In this document: positions 1 through 5,913 of the stretch, piece by piece
Numbering within the stretch: position 1 is the first letter of the stretch
Layout of the letters: the number at the start of each line of letters is the position of its first letter
NCBI GenBank assembly: GCA_013153955.1
Contig: JAADDM010000127.1
Coordinates: 1 to 11,451, forward strand
Source: Gammaproteobacteria bacterium
GTDB lineage: Bacteria; Pseudomonadota; Gammaproteobacteria; Thiomicrospirales; Thiomicrospiraceae
DNA: 11,451 bases
Direction: 5' to 3'
Translations under genes and position numbers: made by a program
The notes under the pieces: model-generated
Told to the model about the DNA's origin: nothing
Databases searched by the model: none
The model's input: the letters and a program-made list of their open reading frames with translations, nothing else

Positions 1-357
1 CCCTTCACCAACCTGCTCGGTCTCCTCTTGCATAACAACCGTATCCGCCCCTTCAGGCATCGGCGCACCGGTAAAAATTCGCGCAATCGTCCCCTTTACC
101 AAGGGCGTACCTACTGTACCAGCCGCAATTCGTTGACTGACCGTAAATAGGGTCTCTTTATCTGCGGATGCCAGTGTTTTGGAGTCCAATGCATAGCCAT
201 CCATCATACTGTTGTTATGCGGTGGCACATTCAGGCTGGCAGTAATATCTTCAGCCAGAACTCGTCCCAGTGCTGATTGGATTTGAATAGTCTCTTGCTT
301 AGCGGTGGGAACCGCTTTGGACAGTAAATAGGCTAAAGCTTCATCAAAGGATTTCAT
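1..357 (-). CDS. moeA: Molybdopterin molybdenumtransferase MoeA, N-terminal part (cut by window edge)
   Basis: MoeA inserts molybdate into adenylylated molybdopterin, the last common step of molybdenum cofactor synthesis, in the cytoplasm. Only the first 119 codons are present; the rest lies beyond the left edge. The visible part begins MKSFDEALAYLL and carries the family signature PPHNNSMMDGYAL (about residues 44-56) and the block RIFTGAPMPEGADTVVMQEE (about 92-111), both typical of the MoeA/gephyrin E domain N-terminus. The ATG is preceded by a modest AAGAG purine stretch. The gene is fourth in the minus-strand series moaA-moaD-moaE-moeA, but a 137-nt gap separates it from moaE, so it may have its own promoter or a processed leader. 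The family call is firm; the full length is unknown. Confidence 0.93.
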   Translation of the reverse strand, partial: MKSFDEALAYLLSKAVPTAKQETIQIQSALGRVLAEDITASLNVPPHNNSMMDGYALDSKTLASADKETLFTVSQRIAAGTVGTPLVKGTIARIFTGAPMPEGADTVVMQEETEQVGEG

Positions 358-494
358 CGGCTTACTCTTTTTGGAGGATTATTTAAGGAGGAATGTGTCG
401 GTATGATTGTGAGCTTCATATGACATCAGACCTGTATCACTTGAGTTCTTATTTACACTTATTAGTGCTTCAAGTAAATTTTAAAACACTTAGA
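358..494 (-). other. moaE-moeA intergenic gap with two alternative small hairpins
   Basis: This 137-nt gap lies between the moaE stop and the moeA start. Two short inverted repeats share bases and so cannot form together. One pairs TTTAC/GTAAA around CACT-AATA-AGTG (452-478). The other pairs ACTTGA with TCAAGT (439-444 with 470-475). There is no U-tract for an intrinsic terminator and no convincing -35/-10 pair. A leader or processing role for moeA is only a guess. Confidence 0.3.
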
Positions 495-974
495 CTATTG
501 CGCCCAACGTTGCTCTGCTTCTTTATCACTGACCCTTGAATCGACCCAGCGAACCTCACCATTTGGCAAGGTCTCTTTCTTCCAGAAAGGGGCATTGGTC
601 TTCAAATAATCCATAATAAAGTGTGCGGCATGAAAGGCATTTTCACGATGGCGACTGGCCACGGCAACCAGTACAATCTGATCTGTTGGGTACATCTTGC
701 CCACTCGGTGAATAATCACACTGGCTTCAAGCGACCAGCGATCATGTGCTTCCAAGCGGATTTTCTCTAAGGCTTTTTCTGTCATACCAGGGTAGTGTTC
801 TAGCTCAAGAATGGAGACTTGATCGCCTTCATTAATATCGCGAACGGTGCCAACAAAGGAGACAACAGCCCCAATATCCTTATGCCCTGCTCGTAACCGT
901 GCATTCTCTTCGGTTAAGTCAAAATCCGCTTCTTGAATTTTGATAAACGGATAATCGGTTGCCGTATTACTCAT
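495..974 (-). CDS. moaE: Molybdopterin synthase catalytic subunit MoaE
   Basis: MoaE is the large subunit of molybdopterin synthase. With thiocarboxylated MoaD it converts cyclic pyranopterin monophosphate to molybdopterin. The 159-aa product matches the usual family length of about 150. Visible family blocks are GAVVSFVGTVRD (about residues 35-46), HYPGMTEKALEKI, the HRVGKMYPTDQIVLVAVASRHR strand-helix region ending in the conserved His-Arg pair, and the active-site segment KTNAPFWKKE with its catalytic lysines. The start codon lies 2 nt after the moaD stop, implying translational coupling and a 1:1 partnership with MoaD. The N-terminus is slightly extended compared with the E. coli protein. 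Identification is secure. Confidence 0.97.
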   Translation of the reverse strand: MSNTATDYPFIKIQEADFDLTEENARLRAGHKDIGAVVSFVGTVRDINEGDQVSILELEHYPGMTEKALEKIRLEAHDRWSLEASVIIHRVGKMYPTDQIVLVAVASRHRENAFHAAHFIMDYLKTNAPFWKKETLPNGEVRWVDSRVSDKEAEQRWAQ

Positions 975-976
975 GC

Positions 977-1225
977 CTATCCCCCTGTAACAGGCGGGAA
1001 AAAGGCAATTTCATCACCCGATTTAATCGTCGTTTCACGTGAAGCAACATCATGATTTACGGCAATTTGTAAGTTCGTATTATCTTGTAAAGCTTGCTTC
1101 CAATTATCGCCTCGGCTTGCTAATTCAGCAATTAACTCTGAGACAGTTTTATGTTCTGCAGGCAACTGTTCATCAGCCTGACCCAGCATCTCTCTAAAAC
1201 TTGCAAAATATAGAATATTTACCAT
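977..1225 (-). CDS. moaD: Molybdopterin synthase sulfur carrier subunit MoaD
   Basis: MoaD is a small ubiquitin-fold protein. Its C-terminal glycine is adenylylated and converted to a thiocarboxylate, then donates sulfur to MoaE-bound precursor. The product ends FFPPVTGG, with the diagnostic Gly-Gly tail, and begins MVNILYFASFREMLG, typical of the family. I place the start at the ATG ending at 1225 (82 aa, the usual family length) because AAGGA lies 7 nt upstream. An in-frame ATG 24 nt further upstream would add MTRNKDRK but has no Shine-Dalgarno sequence. It sits between moaA (71-nt gap) and moaE (2-nt gap) in the same operon. No oddities. Confidence 0.95.
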   Translation of the reverse strand: MVNILYFASFREMLGQADEQLPAEHKTVSELIAELASRGDNWKQALQDNTNLQIAVNHDVASRETTIKSGDEIAFFPPVTGG

Positions 1226-1232
1226 TTTTCTG

Positions 1233-1237
1233 TCCTT
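1233..1237 (-). promoter_or_regulatory. Ribosome binding site that decides the moaD start
   Basis: AAGGA lies 7 nt upstream of the ATG at 1225-1223. It falls inside the longer open frame that would begin at 1249, and so favours the 82-aa over the 90-aa MoaD. Confidence 0.7.
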
Positions 1238-1265
1238 GTTACGTGTCATCTTAACGCCAAATCTT

Positions 1266-1285
1266 GGCCCTCTATTTTAGAGGCC
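1266..1285 (-). other. Intercistronic hairpin between moaA and moaD
   Basis: The arms GGCCTCTA and TAGAGGGCC pair over about 8 bp with one bulged G and an AAA loop, 12 nt after the moaA stop. No T-run follows on either strand, so it is not an intrinsic terminator. An RNA stability or processing role is possible but unproven. Confidence 0.4.
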
Positions 1286-1296
1286 TGATTCAATGG

Positions 1297-2298
1297 TTAG
1301 CCACCAAGCTCAACCATCTGTCTAAATTCAATATTATGTACATTTTCATTAAAGAAGTGCTTTTCTGGTTTCTTCAACATGGCATCAACAATCAACTGCT
1401 GAAGGCCTTCATCACTGACCCCCTCGCGCAAGGGGGTTCTCAAATCAACCGAGTCCTCCTGCCCTAAGCACAACGCTAACACGCCTTTTGCAGTCAATCT
1501 AACGCGATTACAGGTTTCGCAAAAGTGTTCAGAAACGGCTGAAATAACCCCAATACGAGTATTCGTACCAGCAATGACAAAATTCTTAGCAGGCCCATCA
1601 TGGCTTTTACCGGTTGATGGAATAAGATCTGCACCAACATGCTTTTTAACGCGCGCCAGAATCTTCGCCGCTGAATAGTGTTGATTCATCATACTCACCC
1701 CTGCTGGGCCGATAGGCATGGTTTCAATAAAGCGAACCTCTACCCCCTTCTCTAAGCCATAGTCAACCATCGCTTCAATCTCATCATCATTCGTGCCTTT
1801 CATCACAACCATGTTGAACTTAACAGGTGTCATGCCCACCTCAAGCGCCTTATCCACACCCGCCAACACCTTCTCTAAATCACCGCCACGAGTAATTAAA
1901 TTGAAACGCTTCGGTTTTAATGAATCAATCGAAACATTGATGCGACTGATTCCAGCTTTATGCAGTGCCTCAGCCTCTCTCGCTAGGTGATGTGCATTGG
2001 TCGATAAGGCAATGTCTTCTAGGCCATCATACTGACTAATCTGTTCAACCAAAGTAGATAGGTTTTTGCGTACCAGAGGCTCGCCCCCAGTTAGGCGAAC
2101 CTTAGCCACCCCAAGATGTACAAAGGCTTTAATGATGCGTGCAAGCTCATCGTAGGAGAGATACTCCGTATGACGACCTTCTGGGTGAACCCCTTGCTCA
2201 GGCATACAGTAATCACACCGATAGTTACACTTATCGGTGACAGAGACACGAATGTAATCAATCGTACGGTTAAACGGGTCAATCAAAGAGTTCTTCAT
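1297..2298 (-). CDS. moaA: GTP 3',8-cyclase MoaA (radical SAM)
   Basis: MoaA performs the radical SAM rearrangement of GTP to 3',8-cyclo-GTP, the first step of molybdenum cofactor synthesis, in the cytoplasm. The 333-aa length is typical. The N-terminal 4Fe-4S cluster motif is C24-x3-C28-x2-C31 (KCNYRCDYCMPE). The SAM-binding VRLTGGEP block follows at about residues 68-75. The C-terminal second cluster is supplied by HFCETCNRVRLTAKG plus a downstream Cys in LCLG. The protein ends in the conserved Gly-Gly (MVELGG) needed for catalysis. It is the first gene of the minus-strand Moco operon. The Shine-Dalgarno sequence is weak (GGCGA), but the start fits family alignments (LIDPFNRTIDYIRVSVTDKC). 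The partner moaC is not in this window. Confidence 0.98.
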   Translation of the reverse strand: MKNSLIDPFNRTIDYIRVSVTDKCNYRCDYCMPEQGVHPEGRHTEYLSYDELARIIKAFVHLGVAKVRLTGGEPLVRKNLSTLVEQISQYDGLEDIALSTNAHHLAREAEALHKAGISRINVSIDSLKPKRFNLITRGGDLEKVLAGVDKALEVGMTPVKFNMVVMKGTNDDEIEAMVDYGLEKGVEVRFIETMPIGPAGVSMMNQHYSAAKILARVKKHVGADLIPSTGKSHDGPAKNFVIAGTNTRIGVISAVSEHFCETCNRVRLTAKGVLALCLGQEDSVDLRTPLREGVSDEGLQQLIVDAMLKKPEKHFFNENVHNIEFRQMVELGG

Positions 2299-2350
2299 TT
2301 TTTCGCCATGCTAGAGATCACTGCTTCATCTCATTCTAAGTCAATATTTA

Positions 2351-2376
2351 GCGTTATAGCCAAACGGGAATAACGC
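2351..2376 (-). promoter_or_regulatory. 7-bp dyad at the predicted moaA transcription start
   Basis: GCGTTAT and ATAACGC (2370-2376 with 2351-2357 in minus-strand reading) form a perfect 7-bp inverted repeat with a 12-nt loop, immediately downstream of the -10 box. It could be an operator or a 5' hairpin. I do not recognise the molybdenum cofactor riboswitch consensus here. Confidence 0.4.
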
Positions 2377-2405
2377 ATTTTACAGACAAACATATTAGAA
2401 ATCAA
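2377..2405 (-). promoter_or_regulatory. Candidate sigma70 promoter for the moa operon
   Basis: On the minus strand TTGATT (2405-2400) is followed after exactly 17 nt by TAAAAT (2382-2377). The transcript would start near 2370, about 70 nt before the moaA ATG. The spacing is optimal; the -35 matches 4/6 and the -10 matches 5/6. Confidence 0.5.
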
Positions 2406-2819
2406 TTATTTATTAACCGGTCAATAGCTCTAACCCACAGTATTTAAAGAGGATTTTAAATGCACCTAAATAGAGTTTAAACACACGAAATGACCAGGCC
2501 TGGTAGATTGTCTAATTAACCCTTTACTCTGTTCCAACCCATTTACACCTATTTTTTGACACACCACACAAATAAAAACAAAATGACTTAAATACTGTGT
2601 AAAATTCAAAACGACACAAACAATATAACGTTATGTTCAAAATAGATAAAAACAAAAAAAATCTGACAACCTCTTTAAAAACAACCAGTTAACCTACAAT
2701 TTACCGCAGCGGATTTTTAAGCACCCTCTCCAGCCTGCCTGCGACCCCAAAATATTGAACAAAATCAGATAGCTAGACGCAACTTGTTAAAATAAAAATT
2801 AAAAAAGCGTGGCGGAGGA
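2406..2819. other. AT-rich non-coding stretch between moaA and the CRISPR leader
   Basis: No credible protein gene is present on either strand. Contents: a perfect 12-bp palindrome ACCAGGCCTGGT (2493-2504), a 10-bp palindrome ATAACGTTAT (2625-2634), and on the plus strand a perfect TTGACA (2556-2561) 17 nt before a CAAAAT -10-like hexamer (2579-2584). The long A-rich runs fit a CRISPR leader or promoter-rich spacer. Nothing else is recognised. Confidence 0.5.
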
Positions 2820-2849
2820 TTGAAAACCTTAAAGAAAATCGCGTAAAAT
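2820..2849 (+). promoter_or_regulatory. Candidate promoter for the CRISPR precursor RNA
   Basis: TTGAAA (2820-2825) and TAAAAT (2844-2849), each 5/6 to the sigma70 consensus, are separated by 18 nt. The predicted start near 2856 lies about 95 nt before the first repeat, on the strand expected from the position of the degenerate repeat. The start site is inferred, not mapped. Confidence 0.5.
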
Positions 2850-2856
2850 AGCACTC

Positions 2857-2951
2857 AATGTGGAACAAAATGAAGAAAATGCGACCAGATCAAATCTGGT
2901 GCGGAAATCGCTGTGTAACCCCTTGTTTTATAAAGGGAAAAAACAGTACCT
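2857..2951 (+). promoter_or_regulatory. CRISPR leader / 5' leader RNA with two hairpins and an anti-repeat octamer
   Basis: Between the candidate promoter and repeat 1 lie three elements. First, TGTGGAAC (2859-2866) is the exact reverse complement of repeat positions 1-8. Second, a perfect 7-bp hairpin ACCAGAT-CAA-ATCTGGT spans 2884-2900. Third, a CCCTT/AAGGG hairpin is followed by an A-run near 2920-2943. The region is AT-rich as leaders usually are. Whether the octamer matters is unknown. Confidence 0.5.
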
Positions 2952-3194
2952 GTTCCACACCAACCAAGCCGAAAGGCTGTTAAGACTCTTTAGACAGGCG
3001 TTGTGTAAGTCTAAGTCTCGTTCCACACCAACCAAGCCGAAAGGCTGTTAAGACCCGTTTGGCTTTAGTCTTTTCTTGTTTAACTTATGTTCCACACCAA
3101 CCAAGCCGAAAGGCTGTTAAGACTTACGGTGAGGTTTTTTGGCCACTGGCCGGAGTTGTTCCACACCAACCAAGACGAAAGGCTAGCTATAGAC
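2952..3194 (+). CRISPR. Minimal CRISPR array, 4 repeats and 3 spacers, no cas genes in window
   Basis: Three identical 35-nt repeats lie at 2952-2986, 3020-3054 and 3089-3123, and a degenerate 37-nt fourth copy at 3158-3194. Each repeat opens GTTCCACACC, contains AGCC-GAAA-GGCT (a 4-bp stem capped by a GNRA-type tetraloop) and ends GTTAAGAC. Spacers are 2987-3019 (33 nt), 3055-3088 (34 nt) and 3124-3157 (34 nt), all unrelated to each other. The regular period and constant spacer length make a CRISPR array much more likely than an ordinary tandem repeat. The fourth copy has AGAC instead of AGCC, which breaks the stem, and a 2-nt-longer 3' part. This marks it as the leader-distal end, so transcription is probably on the plus strand. 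The 35-nt length is longer than typical I-E or I-F repeats; I cannot assign a subtype without cas genes. The array lies between moaA and soxD, so any Cas machinery must be elsewhere in the genome or lost. Confidence 0.9.
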
Positions 3195-3250
3195 TTACGG
3201 CAGTGTCTGACCCTCTTGTCTACTTTTCTCGTCCCACTTTTGTTCAGGCG

Positions 3251-3287
3251 AAAAAAAACCCCAAACTACAAAAGTAATTTGGGGTTT
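3251..3287. terminator. Intrinsic terminator for soxCD, possibly also for the CRISPR transcript
   Basis: A perfect 10-bp stem pairs 3256-3265 (AAACCCCAAA) with 3278-3287 (TTTGGGGTTT) across a 12-nt loop. In minus-strand reading it runs into eight T residues (3258-3251), a strong terminator about 160 nt after the soxD stop. In plus-strand reading the T-run is short (TTTATA), so termination of the CRISPR RNA would be weaker. Confidence 0.85.
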
Positions 3288-3300
3288 ATAATGTAATTTC

Positions 3301-3411
3301 TAGCGAACGATTGAGTTACTTAGTACACCAAGGTCAAGACGGTAATTGAGAGCTGGCATGTGCCAGTGAACAATTACCAACTTGGCGTGCTAAGCGACTC
3401 AAGAGCCGCTA
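3301..3411. repeat. 111-nt multi-segment inverted repeat after soxD
   Basis: Nested complementary arms are visible. TAGCG (3301-3305) pairs with CGCTA (3407-3411). The 22-nt arms 3311-3332 and 3381-3402 match at 18 of 22 positions; the four differences give two G-U and two A-C pairs. GGTAATTG (3341-3348) pairs with CAATTACC (3371-3378), and CTGGCA with TGCCAG (3353-3358, 3361-3366) around a TG tip. The A-run follows on the plus strand and the T-run precedes on the minus strand, so it is not itself a Rho-independent terminator. It starts 8 nt after the soxD stop and would form the 3' UTR of soxCD mRNA, ahead of the terminator at 3251-3287. It could be an mRNA-stabilising structure, a small RNA, or a short mobile palindromic element. 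Confidence 0.8.
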
Positions 3412-3418
3412 AAAAAGA

Positions 3419-4486
3419 TTACATTCCTGAGTGACCAACACCCGGCTTGTCTTCATGCATACGTTGTGGAACGTTATACTGAGGCGTACCGTCTGGTAAC
3501 TTACGTGCTTGAACGAACTCGTCTGCTTTACCAGTACCGTTACCACCAACCAGTGAATCATCACAGTTAGTCATACAACGGTCGTTATGGATAACAGGAC
3601 GGTGATCACAGAAGAAGTTACCTTGGTTAGGCATATACTTGTTCATCTTCATCAGAAGTTCTGAGTTGAAGAACATGTCATCTTCTAGTTCGTTACCTTC
3701 ATCGTCAATCGGAATATAGTTTGACTGAAGGATATACCCTGTCATTCCTAGGTAACCAGCATCACCGATGTAAGGTGCATTTGGCGTCCAGAAAGGCATT
3801 GTACGACGGATGTAATCAAAGATTGTTACCGCGTAAGGCCAGTAGTTACCTACTGCTTTCATTGGCGCTGGATCAGTAAAATCAGAGGTTACTAGATCTT
3901 CATCAACCGCAAGTGCTAGGTAACCCTTTGCACCTTCACCAAATTCACCGTGACACATACCACAGAACTGAACGTAAACCTTACCACCTTCTTCGATTGT
4001 CATTCCAACCTTAGGGTCAGGAAGACCTTTACCGTCTCCATCCACAACAATCTGCCATTTTGACAGAGCTGCTTCAGCGATAGGTGTACCGAATCCACGT
4101 GCTACGAAATCTGAATCGTTTGTGAAGTTTGCAGCTGCGCTGTCGTGAACTTCTGTAAACGCTTTAGGAATCTTACACTGTGCATTACCGTGGTTACCAC
4201 CATCAATGCTGTCGTCAACTTCAAAAGAGTAAGGGTTAGCAGGATCTAGCTTTCCAACCATACCGTCACGACCGTGAGTTGCATCAGCACCCAGGATTGC
4301 TTCGATAACGGCTTTATCTAGGTACTTACCGTCTGCTTTCTTGATGATTTCTGCATAGTTTGCTGCATACTTACCATCAATCTTATCGCCAGCAGCGCTG
4401 TCTGAATTACCAGACATAGCAGCAGCTGAACCAGAGAATAGTACTGCAACAGAAGCTGCAACTAATGTTTGTTTAGTATTGAACAT
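3419..4486 (-). CDS. soxD: SoxD, c-type cytochrome subunit of sulfane dehydrogenase SoxCD
   Basis: SoxD is the periplasmic cytochrome partner of SoxC and passes electrons from oxidation of carrier-bound sulfane sulfur to the respiratory chain. A Sec signal peptide is visible (TLVAASVAVLFSGSAAA, cleavage near residue 23). The heme c site CGMCH follows at residues 175-179 of this 355-aa form, then the SoxD block VGNYWPYAVTIFDYIRRTMPFW with a candidate Met axial ligand. The C-terminal signature is HRPVIHNDRCMTNC. Only one CXXCH is present, whereas the best known SoxD (Paracoccus) is diheme. I chose ATG at 4486. A TTG at 4492 lies only 5 nt after GGAGG and would add two residues; from the ATG the spacing is 11 nt. 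The gene overlaps the soxC 3' end, indicating coupling. A SorB-type cytochrome is less likely, given the C-terminal SoxD signature. Confidence 0.9.
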   Translation of the reverse strand: MFNTKQTLVAASVAVLFSGSAAAMSGNSDSAAGDKIDGKYAANYAEIIKKADGKYLDKAVIEAILGADATHGRDGMVGKLDPANPYSFEVDDSIDGGNHGNAQCKIPKAFTEVHDSAAANFTNDSDFVARGFGTPIAEAALSKWQIVVDGDGKGLPDPKVGMTIEEGGKVYVQFCGMCHGEFGEGAKGYLALAVDEDLVTSDFTDPAPMKAVGNYWPYAVTIFDYIRRTMPFWTPNAPYIGDAGYLGMTGYILQSNYIPIDDEGNELEDDMFFNSELLMKMNKYMPNQGNFFCDHRPVIHNDRCMTNCDDSLVGGNGTGKADEFVQARKLPDGTPQYNVPQRMHEDKPGVGHSGM

Positions 4487-5834
4487 TTTCAATCATGCCT
4501 CCGTTTTTACCTTCATCCCAACCGTGTACTCTCCACGTTACCATCGCAGTACGGTGATAAACGTTGTTAGTACCTTCCAACTTACGCATTTGCGGCATTG
4601 GAGGCTGAACGTAACCTGTCTCATCTGTTACACGACTCATTAAGAACGCTTCAGAACCATCCCAGTCCCATTCCATTTCGAAACGAGTCCAAGCTTTGTC
4701 TAATACAACTGAAGTGAAATGTGCTTCTTTCCAGTTCTTACCACCGTCTGTAGAGATATCAACGTGAGCAACTTTTCCACGACCAGACCAAGCTAGACCA
4801 CGGATGAAGTACTTACCAGGACCCTGCATTTTGAAATCAGGAGATGGGTAAGTAATAACTGAGTTTGCTTCCATGTACCATGAGAAACGCTGCGCTGAAC
4901 CATCAGGCATCAATTCTGTGTACTTAGAAGTCTCTTCACGGTGCTGCATAGGCACATCGTGAACCATGATGCGACGTAGGTACTTAACCCACATGTTCGC
5001 TTCACAACCAGGAACAACTAGACGAATTGGGTAACCTTGCTCACGACGAAGTGCTTCACCGTTCTGTGCATAGGCAATGAAACAATCATCCATCGCTAGC
5101 TCTAATGGGATAGAACGCGCCATACCAGATGCATCAGCACCTTCAGGAATGATCCACTTACCTTCAGGCTTGATACCCGCTTCTTTCAATAGGTCAGATA
5201 GACGTACACCTGTGTATTCAACACAAGACATCATACCGTGAGTCCACTGAACAGAGTTCAACTGAACACCTTTCCACTCTAGTGCGCCGTTTGCAGGACA
5301 CTCAACGAAGTGAATACGTGATACTGATGGGAAACGCTTAAGGTCATCCATCGTGAAGATAAGAGGCTGTTCAACCAAACCGTGAATTACTAAACGGTGA
5401 TCATCAGGATTAATCGTTGGAACACCACCGTGGAAACGCTCAAAGTGAAGACCGTTTGGCGTGATGATTCCGTGCAACTGATGGATCGGAGACATTGTGA
5501 TAGAAGCCATTGAATCAGGCGTTAACCACTCTAATGTACGACGTTGAACTTCTTTCTCGAAAGGAGAAGGCATTCCGTAAGGGTACTTACGAACACCAAA
5601 TCCTAGAGACTTACGTGCTGCACCGTCTTGTAGTACTTTAGTTAGTTCTTCTTTTCCAGCATAAGGGGCTACAGCTTTCTTTGCATCAAAGCCTGCTCCT
5701 TCTGCTGCGTTAGCTGCTGAAGTAAACATTACTCCACCAGCTACTGCCGCGCTACCCTTTAAAAAGGCGCGACGACCTTGGTTGCGACTGTCTTCAGTCT
5801 GAACTGCAACCTTTTGTACGTTTTGATCTGTCAT
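4473..5834 (-). CDS. soxC: SoxC, molybdenum subunit of sulfane dehydrogenase
   Basis: SoxC belongs to the sulfite oxidase family and, with SoxD, oxidises sulfane sulfur bound to SoxYZ in the periplasm. The 453-aa protein starts with a Tat signal, twin arginines R21-R22 in GRRAFLKGSAAVAGG, cleaved near ANA-A (about 43). The SoxC hallmark LHGIITPNGLHFERFHGG is at about 120-137. The molybdopterin domain follows with the Mo-ligand cysteine C179 in HFVECPANG, then a C-terminal Mo-co dimerisation domain (GLAWSGRGKVAHVDISTDGG, about 346-365). It resembles SoxC more than SorA because of the PNGLHFERFHGG and GLVEQPLIFTMDDLKRFPSVSRIHF blocks. The start has an ideal AAGGAG 6 nt upstream. It is followed by overlapping soxD and sits beside Moco biosynthesis genes that make its cofactor. 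Confidence 0.93.
   Translation of the reverse strand: MTDQNVQKVAVQTEDSRNQGRRAFLKGSAAVAGGVMFTSAANAAEGAGFDAKKAVAPYAGKEELTKVLQDGAARKSLGFGVRKYPYGMPSPFEKEVQRRTLEWLTPDSMASITMSPIHQLHGIITPNGLHFERFHGGVPTINPDDHRLVIHGLVEQPLIFTMDDLKRFPSVSRIHFVECPANGALEWKGVQLNSVQWTHGMMSCVEYTGVRLSDLLKEAGIKPEGKWIIPEGADASGMARSIPLELAMDDCFIAYAQNGEALRREQGYPIRLVVPGCEANMWVKYLRRIMVHDVPMQHREETSKYTELMPDGSAQRFSWYMEANSVITYPSPDFKMQGPGKYFIRGLAWSGRGKVAHVDISTDGGKNWKEAHFTSVVLDKAWTRFEMEWDWDGSEAFLMSRVTDETGYVQPPMPQMRKLEGTNNVYHRTAMVTWRVHGWDEGKNGGMIENVQY
4498..4502 (-). promoter_or_regulatory. soxD Shine-Dalgarno inside soxC
   Basis: GGAGG lies within the last codons of soxC, 5 nt before a TTG (4492-4490) and 11 nt before the ATG (4486-4484). 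It makes soxD translation coupled to soxC and leaves the exact start codon undecided. Confidence 0.6.
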
Positions 5835-5913
5835 TTATTGCTCCTTGATGATCCCGCTGTTCTCAGCAAAACCCCAAATTCACGAGTTTAAATTGGTACT
5901 AAATTATTTTTTC

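Noticed and set aside
1418..1437. GC-rich hairpin ACCCCC...GGGGGT that looks like a terminator
   Set aside because: It lies inside the moaA coding region (TPLREG) and has no following T-run.
2299..2376. Molybdenum cofactor riboswitch before moaA
   Set aside because: The leader is only about 70 nt with one simple hairpin; I could not find the conserved multi-stem core expected of the Moco RNA motif.
2529..2540. CTGTTCCAACCC resembling the start of a CRISPR repeat
   Set aside because: Only the first eight or so bases match, it is out of phase with the array, and the rest of the repeat is absent.
2860..3296. Open frames on the plus strand across the repeat array (2860-3051, 3059-3277, 3087-3296)
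   Set aside because: They run through CRISPR repeats and spacers, translate to repeated nonsense such as HTNQAERLLRL, and have no proper start context.
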